A DNA stretch of 64,000 nt from Branchiostoma floridae (Eukaryota; Chordata; Leptocardii; Amphioxiformes; Branchiostomatidae), in NCBI RefSeq assembly GCF_000003815.2, contig NC_049979.1:5630762-5694761 (forward strand), in the 5' to 3' direction. The notes beneath the pieces were generated by a model. That model did no database searches, was not told the DNA's origin, and saw only the letters and a program-made list of their open reading frames with translations. The position numbers were made by a program, and so were the translations under genes. Every line of letters starts with the position of its first letter. The first letter of the stretch is position 1. This document shows positions 1 to 11,000 of the stretch, piece after piece.

Positions 1-136
1 AAGCGTTACTTGTTTAGGGATGAATGGTTGGATGTGTGGAATAGCTGAAAAAAAAAATTAACGGGTCTTAGTGCCATAGTGGCAAGTGTGAAGATGTTGA
101 CACACTGGCAGCACCAAATCCATATGTGTTTTTGGT

Positions 137-553
137 AATCTCCAAGCAGATCCTACAATGGCATAAAATAGTACCAAACTGGCCAAGGAGTGTAGTCAGC
201 CAAGAGGTGTACATTTGCCATGTAGAATCTGCCTCCAGTTGGCTTGAACAAAGGCTATTAACATCCAATTGTTTCCCATTTAAACTGTGTTTGCAGTGTA
301 GGCGCTAATTGCCCTCCTTCCTGTTTGGTGCTAACTTCCAACTGGGACATGTGCTGGTCAAAGACTTTGTCTCAGTGTAAGTTGCTCGTAAAATCATTAG
401 CACATGGCTACAGGGTGGGGCAGCAACACCATTGTTGAATAGAAATGCTCCTCCCTGTTTTAGTGCAGGCAGATCCCCGGTAGCCAAACACACTCCTAAG
501 CCGGCTTCACTCCTCTTCCAGCTTTTGCTACCATAGGATCTGCTTGGAGATTA
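137..553. mobile_element. Palindromic MITE, family A (CAAGCAGATCC ends), with SINE fragment alongside
   Basis: The ends read TCTCCAAGCAGATCCT and its reverse complement, followed by the paired inner motif GCATAAGATAGTATC. Other copies or pieces: 3668-3776, 4553-4620, 7581-7750, 7785-7979 and 47691-47861. This copy is longer than the usual 170-200 bp and so is probably composite. No coding capacity; a non-autonomous foldback DNA element. Confidence 0.75.
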
Positions 554-561
554 TGTTTTTG

Positions 562-664
562 GCACCTTTAGACAGATAAGCTGTGAGGCTCATGGGCATA
601 CCGAGTATCGAACTCAGGACCTACTGATTCTGATTCCAACGCTCTAGCCGTTGCGCCTCACAGG
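562..664 (-). mobile_element. tRNA-derived SINE fragment
   Basis: On the minus strand the sequence shows an A-box-like GGCTAGAGCG and a B-box-like block GGTCCTGAGTTCGATAC with tRNA-like spacing. The acceptor stem is not complete and no clean cloverleaf forms, so I read it as a Pol III SINE head, not a tRNA gene. Confidence 0.55.
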
Positions 665-990
665 CAGGTTATTTGGAATATCTGATCATGATAAATATCA
701 ACACAATACATCCTGAGGTTCTTAAGTTGTGCCAAGGTTGGTTGTGCTGACCACAAATATCTGGAACAAGTAGGTTAGCTTCCTTGATCTGGAAGTACAC
801 ATTCAGACAGAAAGACAGACACCAGAAACAACTTTCATGGTGATCAGTACTGCCAGGGACTGCTGTCATATCAGTGTTGAACAACCTCTAGCTGCCAGGG
901 GCTGATTGGTCTCCTATCAGGGAAGGCTGTTCAGTTGGGCGGGCCTCAAAGGAGCGCGATGCAACACTGTCACATCGCAAATGCATTTAA

Positions 991-1285
991 AGGCACCCAG
1001 TCACCTAGCGAGTTGAATCTGATTCGCCCGTTCGCAAATCGAAATCTGATTCGATCAAGTGACAATATCTCTGGAAATGTTCGGGACTCATCGGTCATGT
1101 TCGAAAATTTGAAATAATGGCACGTGCAGTGCTCGGATTTTCAATGAGTTCTCATCACCCAACGATATCTCATCTTTGCTCAATGGAAGTCCATATGTAA
1201 TGAGATAGTGTTATTTAACCTTATTCTGTGTAAAAATGACTTGAAAATTGAATGTGAAAAGACCAAAAAATCGCATTGCGTGCCT
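991..1285. mobile_element. TTAA-flanked MITE, family D, shortened copy
   Basis: Flanked by TTAA at 987-990 and 1286-1289. The left end AGGCACCCAG and the body (motifs CGCCCGTTCGCAAATCGAAA and GAGATAGTGTTA) match the longer copy that follows. About 250 bp of the left half is missing. It shares its right-hand TTAA with the next element, so one inserted directly at the edge of the other. Confidence 0.75.
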
Positions 1286-1289
1286 TTAA

Positions 1290-1840
1290 AGGCGCCCAGA
1301 GCAGTTTTTAGTGCATTAAAATAGGAAATATTCTGGATGAGACAATCGGTACGATATTGACATTTACTTCACCATTCTAGCACATTTGTATCACTATTTC
1401 GTACTTTCAACGTTTAAAAGGACGCAGAAACATGCCGCAAACGGCCCCCTTTGATTTATTATATCCTACAATAAATCAGCACAGGATTGAGCCACTAACG
1501 GTTTCCCGTCGGTACTTTTCGGAGATTTTCGAACGCATGAGGTCACCGAGCGAAGTGAATCTGATTCGCCCGTTCGCAAATCGAAACCATATTCGAACAA
1601 GTGACGACATCTCCGGAAGCATTCGGGATTCATTGGTCATGTTCGCGTGCGTTCCACAAATTTGAAATAATGACACGTGCAGCGCTCTGATTTTCAATGA
1701 GTTCTCACCACCCAGCGATGTCTCATCTTTGCTCAATAAAGGTCTATATGCATTGAGATAGTGTTACTCAAGCTTACAGTGTGTAAAAATGACGTGAAAA
1801 ATTAAATTTGAAAAGACTAAAAAAACTGCTCTGGGCGTCT
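1290..1840. mobile_element. TTAA-flanked MITE, family D, complete copy (551 bp)
   Basis: Flanked by TTAA at 1286-1289 and 1841-1844. Terminal inverted repeats read AGGCGCCCAGAGCAG on the left and CTGCTCTGGGCGTCT on the right, continuing as TTTTTAGT. A second complete copy at 51004-52630 has the same length once its own insertion is removed. TTAA duplication is typical of the piggyBac superfamily, so this may be a non-autonomous relative, but the ends differ from the element at 48340. Confidence 0.85.
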
Positions 1841-1940
1841 TTAAAAGGATCCACCCCTGAGGCGTCGCCATGAACGCCACGCCCACAAGGTATTAAACAT
1901 TCCCATGATGCACCACTACCACAAGTTTTGAGAAGACAAA

Positions 1941-4900
1941 ATGGCAGGAGTTGGGGTGAATGTGATGTTATTGGTCCAAACTTTACTTTACGCTGCCTGC
2001 GGTATCGCCAGCTTAGCCACGTCTATTCCAACCGGTATTGAAGAGGTATGAGACTCGTTTTGTCGTCCATGTAGTGAAAATAACGGTGTAAAATACAGGA
2101 GAGCACTGTTGTTCATCTAAAGTTAACGTGTCCACCAGCGCAAGTGTAAACACATTGGGCAGGAAGTTATTAGAAGGTGCTTACTCCTGAAGTTGCCGAT
2201 AATTCGTTCAAGTTCATCAGCGAGACAACGACGAATAGTATCATGAGGTTATGTATATTGTTTTATGCAAGTGATGAGTGGTTCGAAGACGCCGGAAAAG
2301 CTAAAGGTCATTATCAAGAAGTCTGAGGGTGGTGGGCGGGTCAACAGGGTCAATGGACTGTTCCTAAGTGCCCGAGGGGCGTTGATCATTACTTAGGCCA
2401 CACCAATTTTATTTGTTGCTTCTCGGATTCTGCTGTCCTATTTTTCCCAATTTGAAAAAAAAAATTGGCCACACCTCCCGTTGGCAAATTTACACTGCCT
2501 CAACTGACTCCCAATTTACTAATATGGGGCCTCAAGTAGATCACCTTTATCTGCGGGGTAACCTATATTTGTTGTGTTTTAATACCAACATGGTATTTAA
2601 GGCTATCAACTGGACGGACGGACGATGGTTTCAAGTTGCAATATGTTCAAAATATTGTAGTTTGAAACTAATGTCGGTCGACTTTATAAAATACCTTTTT
2701 CTAAAAAGCAACGGATATAGGTTACCCCATGGATAGAGGTGAACTAGCATTAAATTGGTGTGGCCTTATGATACAGGGATGGGCGAGATGTCTTTGACCA
2801 GCGTTGCATTTGATGAAACCACAAAGGACTAAATATCAACTAGAAAAAGAGATTAGGTAGAGATTAGGCCTGATGAATTGACTTGTACAGAGGTTGTGCA
2901 GAGGTAAGATAACTGTTAAATTGTTTGCTGGATATCACTTTTTTATACGTTAAGGACATAATACCACCCAGCATGTTGGAACAGTTCTCAATACCTGATA
3001 TGTGTATTTGTATTGTCTTTTCTTTACAGGCCAACTTTGGATCCAATTGTATCTTGTATGGCAGCTTGAAATGGAAAAATGAAACGGCAAAAACATTTGA
3101 AGTGGCAAGCTTTGGTTCTCCCAGTTCCTGCCATTTTTGTATCTACCTGAGTGTGTTTACCCTGTTCTATGGACTGCTGGCTGCGGGTTACCATGGCTAT
3201 GCCCTCTACAAACAGATAGACCCGTAGGTACCATGTTTGGGATATGGGGCAGTAATAATAGTCTATGTCATTACAACAGTTTACAAATTTGTAAAGATCA
3301 TGTCATATTTAAGTGATTTGTCACTGTTTTTCCTGTCCAATATGTGAAATGTCCAATATGTCCAATATCTTTACCCACTGACTTCCCTTTCTTTTCTTAT
3401 TTCTTTTTGTGCTCAAGTTCAAACAACCTGAGGTAAAATCAGGACTGATATTTTGGATGTCTCCTAGTGATTTTCTGTAGAACTGCAAGTTTGCTTCAGT
3501 TGTTTTGTCCATGCACCCTCTTTTGGTAAATGATTAATTTTCTCTGATGAGCTAACATTACTGATAACTACTAATCAGAATGAGAGTTGATGCATATTGT
3601 GTAGGGATTAGGTGAACAAAATTTGTATTAGAAAATAGGTTTTATGTTTCTTTTAAAGTTGTAGAGCATCTCCAGGCAGATATTGCTATGGCATAAGATA
3701 GTATCATAAGCTGGGAAGGAGTTTAGCCGGCTGGGGAGTTTCATTGGCCATGTAGCAAGATCTGCCTGGAGATTAGAGCACTTGACCCAGAAGTCATTTA
3801 ATCCTCAAGAAAGCAAGAGAAGTTATTGAAATAATTGAACTGTAATATCCAACACAAAAATTGGACTCACCCAAACTTTTGACTGAACAGCACCAGTCTT
3901 TGTCAAGTGATAACAATCCACTGCAGTCGTGACGTCACGTTAAGCAGATAGAACATGTGACTCAGTAAGCAGTGGATCATAGGTTGCAGGAAGTCTATGG
4001 CGCCCACCGTCATGACAGTAGTCAATTGTTCATTCCTTGACAACGACTGGTGCTGTTCAGTCAAAAATTTGGGTGAGTCCAATTTTTATGTTGGATATTA
4101 CAGTTAAATTACTTCAATAAAAACATAAATGACCTCTACCAACACAGATGAACTTTCAAGTTAAGTAGAAGAGTTTCTGTTTCCAGGGCAGAGATGTGGG
4201 TGATGCCAGTCATCCTGTGCAATGCAGGCCTGATGGCCCTGGTCTTCATCGCTGCCTGTGTCATGTCAGTGGGGTTCACCATGTGGTGTACCTCTCTCAG
4301 CAGCTTAGGGTTCAAGTATGTATACTAATAGTTCTATAACACTCGTTTGGTGTGTTCAATGTTCCATTTTACAGAGCCCTTCAAATAAGAGAAAAATTCG
4401 GTAGCCAAACACTCCTAGACCTACTCTCCAAGCAAAGGTTGAATCGCACAGATATAGTAGTAGTAGGAAAAATTACAGGGGCACTCTTCCTGTAATTTTT
4501 CCGACTACTACTATGTCTGCGCAATTCAACCTCTGCTTGGAGAGTACCTAGGCTGGCTTCACTCCTCTGGCAGCTTTTGATACCATCTTGTGCCACCGTA
4601 GGATCTGCTTGGAGATTAGAAATGACAGACTACACGTAACATTACTCCTAAATATAATCTTTTAGAATGAATGAATAATTATTGCTGTATAACATTGGAA
4701 AATGTGACCTAGATGATTAACAGGAAGTGAATTTTTTGTGGATTTTGTACAGATGTGTGGATGCACCAACTTTGGACTGGGGAACGTACAATGGTTCAAC
4801 ATTTTATACACACCTGGCAGCTGCACAGGTAAGACTCGAGGGAAAACTAGTTGTTGCTTCTTATACTTGGCACTAAACTTTCTCTATGAGTTACAGGAAA

Positions 4901-5204
4901 GTCTAAGTTATACTATTCTGTGTGACAAACTCTGCTGTCTCAATTGTGACTTGTTTCTCCATCAGCTGGCAACATTTGGCCAGATGATGGGTGAAACTTG
5001 AGGCTTAAGTAGGGTGTCGTTTGATTGCAGGGTGCCTTCTGGGTGACTTTCCTGATGTGGGGTGGCAATCTGGGGATGTCCCTCTGGAGATGGAGGCTAA
5101 ACAGAAGAGCCCGGTCACAGGCGCAGATGCCTGCCACGGTGTCGGACAAGGCCCCTATCACAGACCATCCTGAATACGACCCCAGCGCCAGCAGAGTCAT
5201 CTAA
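1941..5204 (+). CDS. TMEM179: TMEM179/TMEM179B-like four-pass membrane protein (5 exons)
   Basis: Exons 1941-2045, 3030-3223, 4187-4315, 4753-4828 and 5031-5204 join in one frame to 225 residues, the usual size of TMEM179/179B (about 220-235). All junctions have GT/AG. The start has a good context (ACAAAATGG). The protein begins with a hydrophobic segment (VMLLVQTLLYAACG), then a loop with an N-glycosylation site (NET), then further hydrophobic segments in exons 2, 3 and 5 (VFTLFYGLLAAGYHGYALY; VILCNAGLMALVFIAACVM; FWVTFLMWGGNLGMSLW). It ends with a basic tail. Four-pass topology is predicted; the molecular role of the family is poorly known. AATAAA occurs at 5663-5668 and 6475-6480. I cannot separate the TMEM179 and TMEM179B branches by eye, so the symbol is for the family. 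Confidence 0.85.
2394..2767. mobile_element. MITE, family G (AGGCCACACCAATTT ends), in intron 1 of TMEM179-like
   Basis: The left end TTAGGCCACACCAATTTTAT and the right end AAATTGGTGTGGCCTTA are inverted repeats. Related copies lie at about 8255-8498 and 39230-39461, and a similar inner part at 40985-41190. No coding capacity. Confidence 0.75.
3842..4101. mobile_element. MITE, family I (260 bp), in intron 2 of TMEM179-like
   Basis: Nearly 45 bp of inverted terminal sequence: the left ATATCCAACACAAAAATTGG pairs with the right TTTTTATGTTGGATAT, continuing through GACTCACCCAAA and TGAACAGCACCAGTC. A shorter copy lies at about 46140-46340. Non-autonomous. Confidence 0.8.
4424..4620. repeat. Near-perfect long hairpin plus family A fragment
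   Basis: The arms at 4424-4480 and 4497-4552 are almost exact reverse complements (CTCTCCAAGCA with GTTGAAT, and the trinucleotide run TAGTAGTAG), separated by a very short loop. A family A MITE end (ATCTGCTTGGAGATTA) follows to 4620. Transcribed as intron RNA this would fold into a stem of more than 50 bp. Confidence 0.7.
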
Positions 5205-5281
5205 CTGGAGATGATGGCAGAAATAGTGATCTCTCTCAATCTGGATCAAAGCTCTTTCAACTGACATCGTTTATGGATGCT

Positions 5282-5508
5282 AGGACGTAGGAGTTTTCTT
5301 TCACACAACCAGTTATTCTCACCTTGCTGACGTTTTGATGTCTGTCAGACATTTTCCTCAGAGCTTCTAACTGAAGTTCTGTGTCTTGCCGCTACATGTA
5401 GCCGATGTAGGTGGCGCTTTTGAGGTGAGAACACAATCGTAAAAGTGGCTGAGTTTGTATGTCAGCAAGGTGAGAATAACTGGTTGTGTAAAAGAAAACT
5501 CCAAGGTC
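5282..5508. mobile_element. Inverted-repeat element in the TMEM179-like 3'UTR
   Basis: About 50-bp arms: the left contains CACAACCAGTTATTCTCACC and TTGCTGACG, the right contains CAGCAAGGTGAGAATAACTG and GTTGTGTAAAAG. It begins about 80 bp after the stop codon and so probably lies in the mature 3'UTR, where it could form a long stem. Confidence 0.65.
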
Positions 5509-6220
5509 CTATGATCTACCAACCTGATGAAATCATTTTTGGAAAGATTTTTGGATGCTCTATGCGTTATTAGTCAGTTAAAAAAAATCTACTATGGATT
5601 ATCTGTAATCGACAAGATTGGCAGGTAGAAACCAATTACATTGTTGTACTATGTATGATCTTAATAAATGTACCACCACTATTACTACCTTGCCATGAAC
5701 CACTTATGGACTGTACAGTCCCCATAAAACTGATTTTTTTCCTAAATCAATGTAAATAGCAAACTCAGATGATTTGTTTAATGGAAAAATCCTATCATTT
5801 ACCACTTTTTTTTTTATTTTCACATTTGAACATCACCTATAAATGTATATTTTTTTGTAGCTAGGTTGTAGTGTACAAAAAGTACATAGTCTGAGACTAT
5901 AGCTTGGTTCTATTGTAATGAAAACTATGTTGTAGAAAGGTAGAAAACATTTCTATCTTGGTATGTATGGTTTGGCAGAAGAAACCAACTGCAATGGAGA
6001 ATATCCAAAACAATTTACTTATGATAATTGTAAATAAAATAATTGTAAGAAGACAACTTTATATGAAAATCATATGTTTATGTATATACTTCAAATGTCA
6101 CTAATGTGACCAGTGTGTAATACCATACTTACTTACTTGATGAGGTATGCTCAACTGTATGTAGAGTGGTCTGCATCAAGGTAATGTCATCTCCACACCA
6201 TCCAGTGCCATCCCTGGGGA

Positions 6221-6328
6221 CTAGTCTCTACCAGACTCCCGGTCGCTGGAAAACCGTAGAAATGGAACAAATCGAGGAGTAAGCCATTTCTACCGTTTTC
6301 CAGTGACCCGGAGTCTGGTTGAGACTAC
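6221..6328. mobile_element. Foldback element, family B (short)
   Basis: The left arm CTAGTCTCTACCAGACTCC with GTCGCTGGAAAAC, and the right arm GTTTTCCAGTGAC with GGAGTCTGGTTGAGACTAC, pair through AGAAATGG. A longer copy is at 7346-7537. Confidence 0.75.
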
Positions 6329-6474
6329 CTGGGGACCCTGGGCTATCACTTCCGGGTCTTCCAGCTTCCATTTTTTTTAAATATTTTTATTTTTGAGCCT
6401 ATGATCCCTCATTGACTACATTTCTTTTTCATCATGTGTGTGATGTGTACATCACACCAATTATGTAATTTTGG

Positions 6475-6516
6475 AATAAATAGAGACATGTACAATTTAC
6501 ATATGTCCTCTTTATT
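6475..6516. terminator. Facing poly(A) signals of convergent genes
   Basis: AATAAA on the plus strand at 6475-6480 and TTTATT (AATAAA on the minus strand) at 6511-6516 face each other across 30 bases. They could end TMEM179-like and ZFYVE26 transcripts tail to tail. Earlier signals exist for TMEM179-like (5663-5668), so which is used is not decided by sequence alone. Confidence 0.4.
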
Positions 6517-7345
6517 GCCATTTATAGTGAGGTTTTTGCACTGAAAAGATCATTGAGCATGTGAGGGATGTCACTCACTCACTTATTACTATCGGAGTTT
6601 ATAGTTTCAGTTGTCCTCTGTATTGCTTGCACTGCAGATGTCAAGGTTTACGTGACGGAAACTTATTTGCATCGCACATGTATACTAAGTATCATGTACA
6701 TTCAAGGAAAAATTCTTTGCATGGATTTGCCTTAATTAGCAGCAAAAAGACATACATGAACATCATAAAGGTTATGATTTTCAACTAATGAACTTGCAGA
6801 GATGCATTTACCCCAACTTTCTGGCAACCAAATTGCTGTTGCATCATTTTACTACAATGAATTTTGAGAATGAAGCTACCTGCAGAGCTGACTTCATGAT
6901 TTTTCATAAATTGTTACAGAACTGTCACATCTTCAGTTGAATTCATCATATGAAAGAAAAAAAAACACCTTAGATAACCTCCACTGTACTGCCTAATAAG
7001 CATTCTTTTTAAATATACAATTTGTACGATGGACTGACGTTGCCAGCCACTTGCTAGCTTACCAGAGGCAGTGAAATATCATCTTAAAATTAATACTATA
7101 TCTTCAAATTAAATTATGCAGAAGAAAGGCCCACAGTACATGTATTCACATTTCCTTGTTCATTTACACTTTATAATATTATACAAATTTAAAGCTGATA
7201 TGCAATTATTTAACTTTCCCCCTGTGGCCTAACCCCATATCCAATACAAAGTTTTGTGCCAAAAGGCTCCCTCTGCAGTGAGGGGTTAAACAGAGCTTGA
7301 GAAATGCGTAAGATGAGCATGTTTTAAGGTGAGTTCATACTTGTG

Positions 7346-7537
7346 GAGCCTCTACCAGGCTCCACAGGTCGCTGAAAAAAAAGAAATTGGACAAATATAG
7401 CCAGATAACAAGCCAGAGGAGTTGGCTGATCGCCAAACATGCTCAACCCACAGCTAACTCTGCTGGCATGTAATATGTCTATATTTGTCCAATTTCTACT
7501 ACTTTTCCAGCGACTTGTGGAGTCTGGTAGAGGCTAG
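7346..7537. mobile_element. Foldback element, family B (long)
   Basis: Ends GAGCCTCTACCAGGCTCCACA and TGTGGAGTCTGGTAGAGGCT are inverted; the inner arms AAATTGGACAAATATA and TATATTTGTCCAATTT also pair. Unrelated central loop. No coding capacity. Confidence 0.75.
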
Positions 7538-7580
7538 GAATTCAACATGGACCTCATACAGACTAAAATACATGTGAACC

Positions 7581-7979
7581 CTAATCTCCAAGCAGATCCT
7601 ACAACAGCATAAGTACCCAACTGGCCAAGGAGTGTAGTCAGCCAAAAGATGTCCATTTGCCCTATAGCCAAACACACTCCTAAGCCGGTTTCACTCCTCT
7701 GCCTGCTTTTGATACTATCTTATGCTACCAAAGGATCTGCTTGGAGGTGAACCTGGCTTAAGTGACAACAATGTGTTATTTTTAGTCTCCAAGCAGACCC
7801 TACGGTGCCTTAGAAATAGTATCAAAGCTGGCAAGTGCCCGTTTGACTCCCTTAGCCGGCTATCTCCCTTTGGCTGGCTATACTCCTTTGCCAGCTTTGA
7901 TACTATCTCTTTAGGCACCTTTGGGTCTGGTGGGAGACTAACTATCTTATTCTACCGAAGGATCTGCTTGGAGATTAGT
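7581..7979. mobile_element. Two adjacent family A MITEs
   Basis: Copy one spans about 7581-7750 and copy two about 7785-7979; each starts with a CTCCAAGCAGA motif and ends with TCTGCTTGGAG. They lie just beyond the ZFYVE26 stop codon and are probably within its 3'UTR if the signal at 6511 is used. Confidence 0.7.
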
Positions 7980-8003
7980 GAACCCGGCTTAAGTGACGAC
8001 GTG

Positions 8004-11000
8004 TTATTTTCTCCTGACGTTCCTGAGCAGCTCCTGCTGCTGCCGTTCCTTCTGCCTCTTCTCCTCCCATCCCAGCAGCCACTTGTCGCAAATGCTCTTC
8101 ACCGCAGACTGCCCGTGTCGCTCCGCCGTACCGGCGATCCGCCGGATGTCGTCCACACGCTCGCCACGCACCGCGATCAGGTATGCAGACTTCAGCTTTC
8201 CACACAGGATATAGGCGTTGATCTGGGGAGGGAGACAAGAAGTTTCAGTCAGGCTTAAGGCCACACACTTTAATTTGTTGGTTCACGGATTTTTAAAAGT
8301 GAAAATAAAGCGTGTGGACATCATAAATGCAACAGGCAGGGAGGAAAACTTAAATATGACTGTATTCACTTCGTGAAACAAATTGCACCAAGGCATACAC
8401 CTGGTCTGCGGGCTTTGTTTTCATGTTGTTTTTCCAGTTAGGCATATTTTTTTCCACTTTTTGAAAATCTGTGAACCAACAAATTAAAGTGGTGTTGGCT
8501 ATATGTGTTTTCCAAATTTCAAATTCTGAGTTACAAAATGCAAACAGAAAGTCATAGAGTACAAATATAAATACCTTGTTGGCATCACTTCTGATTCTCT
8601 TGATCAAGCTTTCAGCTTCCTTTGACTAATACAAAATAGATATACATAAATTGATATTAGATAATAGGAAAAACCAGAAATACTAAATTATAATACCAAG
8701 GAGGTTAAAGAACTCTTTCTTTAACCTCCTTGATAATACTTTGATTTTTACTATCAATAAGAGAACTACTAGTATTTGCATCCCGTATGATAATACATTT
8801 CCCATTTACAGCACCAAAACCTTTATGATAATAATAATGTTTGAGACAAATGACATATTGATGTGAAGGGATATTCAGCAGTGGAAGTGCGGTGTGAAGA
8901 CTATCCAACTTCTGCCTACCCCTATGTCAGGGATCCCAGCAGCATCATAATCAAAATAATGGATACTACTACTACTACTTCTTCGGAATATTCAGACAGC
9001 AGATGACATGTCATCCTCCAGATTAAACTTTCCCATCCATACATGTAGATCCATATCTACATGGAATGATTTGTCAAACAATCATTATGTACAATCTGCT
9101 AGTAGGGAAAGGTTTAGGCAGGAGTCCCTTAAGACATATGGAAAATTCAACTTGATTAGACGAACTGTACAGTAAGTACATGTACATGTATGTGTTATGT
9201 TTGTATTTTTACATGTCGTGACATATCCAGGAAGCTCAGCTGAGTGCAATTTGTAAAATTTGTACGTCAGCTAATGGACTAATAAAGTACTGTAAATGCA
9301 TTTAAGTTCGCGGGGATTTAATTTCGCGGTAGCGGGAAAAGGAAGTTTGTGGTAACACCATAGACTACAGTCTAATACCATAATAGAAAAATGTTCGCGG
9401 TGGTTTTGAGTTCGCGGTGAAGTGTATTAGAACATGAAGAACATTACTCCACCGCGAACATTTCTGCATTTCTGCAAAGGATCCCCAAAGGTACCTGTCC
9501 GGGGTCATCGGCCACCACTAAGAGACAAGCTCCGATGATCTCGTCCCAGCTCTGCTCGTCGGACAGCCCTGACTCCTCCACACACTGCAGCAGCTGGCTG
9601 ATCTCCTTGTACTGCCTCTGTTTGGCCAGGGTCCTGCCAGCCTGGATGTACACCAGGGTGCCATTCAGGTGGAAGTCCTGTGGAAAAATAACAGTTACAA
9701 TACATAGCTGGAGAACAAGTCTCAATAGGCGCCATTACCAGCTGTGGATTTCCTGGGGTTCATTTGTAGTAACTGTTGCTGTTTGGTCTACAGCTAGACG
9801 TTATATTGCGGGGAAATAGCTAGCCCGAAGAGTTTGTGAGCTCAAGGGTAGTCTTTTTGACAGCAATACCGCTTGATCACTTTTTGTAGTCATGGCCGAA
9901 CCCTGCTCAATGTTTTGGGTAGATTTTCAGGCAAAATAATGCGCTCAATAAAATAGACGCCATTCCAATTATGGCAGCAATTTTGAATTCAAAGTATTTC
10001 AAGTTAGAGGGGAAAAACTAGCATTAAAGATGGTCTACTATAGTTTAATACAATGCTTTCAATAAGGGCAAGCCTGGTTTTGGTGCAATGACTCTGGACG
10101 GCTCCGGAAAATCCAAAATGGCCACCGTAACTGGAATGGGGTCCATTGTGACAAATTCCTCATCAATGTCTTATCAGCCAGAATATACATGTACATGTAC
10201 AGTAAAACACCAATCAAGACTAGTAGACCTATGGTTTATTCTGTCACGAGCATCAAGAAGTGTGGACATGGTACACGTACCTGGATGATCCTGAAAGCAA
10301 GCCCAAACCCATCCTGGATGTGAGTTCCAGCAAGTAGGACCTGGAAAATATACCATATATAACATGTTTAACGCATTTCACAGGTATATATCATTCATAA
10401 CTTCCTACTGTAACCCGTTTTACATACAATTTACATTGCTGCAGACCACAGTGAATATAGAGGATCTCTCTACAGATTGCTGGTTATTACAGGTTTGCAA
10501 TAGCAAAAGCTGTCTTGGTTTCGCTGGTGTGTTCATGAGCGATTGTGTCTTAAGGGATTAATGCATGATGGGAAGGGTGTGGGTGTGGAATCTTGTTGTA
10601 GCGGACTTGTCGGAAATATATAGGGATGACAGCCGCACAACAATGAATGATTAGTCTGTTTAAGGTGGAATAGTGGTTTTGTATGCGATTTTGATGTGCT
10701 AACGATAAATAACTTTGGTGTGGCCTATAACTACATACAGAACACGTATGTCTCACCATGCATGCGACCTCAGACTTGATCTTGTTGTTACCGAAGAGTG
10801 AGGGGAGGCTTCCAGGACTGGCCACCTCCCCCGCCACACTGGGCGCGCCCTTTTGTGATAGGGTCGTACAACGGTGAAGGAACTTGGTCACGTCCGTCTG
10901 AAGGGTGATCGTGTTGATGTGTCTAAGAAAATGGTTTTGGACACAAGAAACTGTGAAACACATAGAACAGCGGTTTACATATAGGAGTTCTTAGCTACAA

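Larger units (their letters stand above)
1..1940. other. Intergenic repeat-rich left flank
   Basis: No coding exon is supported here. The stretch holds a palindromic short element (about 137-553), a tRNA-like SINE fragment on the minus strand (about 562-664), and two related TTAA-flanked elements (991-1285 and 1290-1840). The open frames in 935-1117 and 1432-1736 lie inside these elements, on both strands at once, and are not genes. The last 60 bases before 1941 are probably the promoter/5'UTR of the TMEM179-like gene. Confidence 0.7.
5205..8003. other. Convergent intergenic / 3'UTR region between TMEM179-like (+) and ZFYVE26 (-)
   Basis: No coding exon seen. The region contains a 220-bp inverted-repeat element (5282-5508, ends AGGAGTTTTCTTTCACACAA), poly(A) signals, two family B foldback elements (6221-6328, 7346-7537) and two family A elements (7581-7750, 7785-7979). 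The segment 5509-6220 is AT-rich with plain 3'UTR character. The open frame at 7722-8258 (+) is the shadow of the last ZFYVE26 exon and repeats. Confidence 0.6.

Noticed and set aside
1432-1736. Small genes on both strands (77 and 86 codons), also 52241-52467
   Set aside because: The same frames occur in both copies of the family D transposable element and overlap on opposite strands; no transposase signature.
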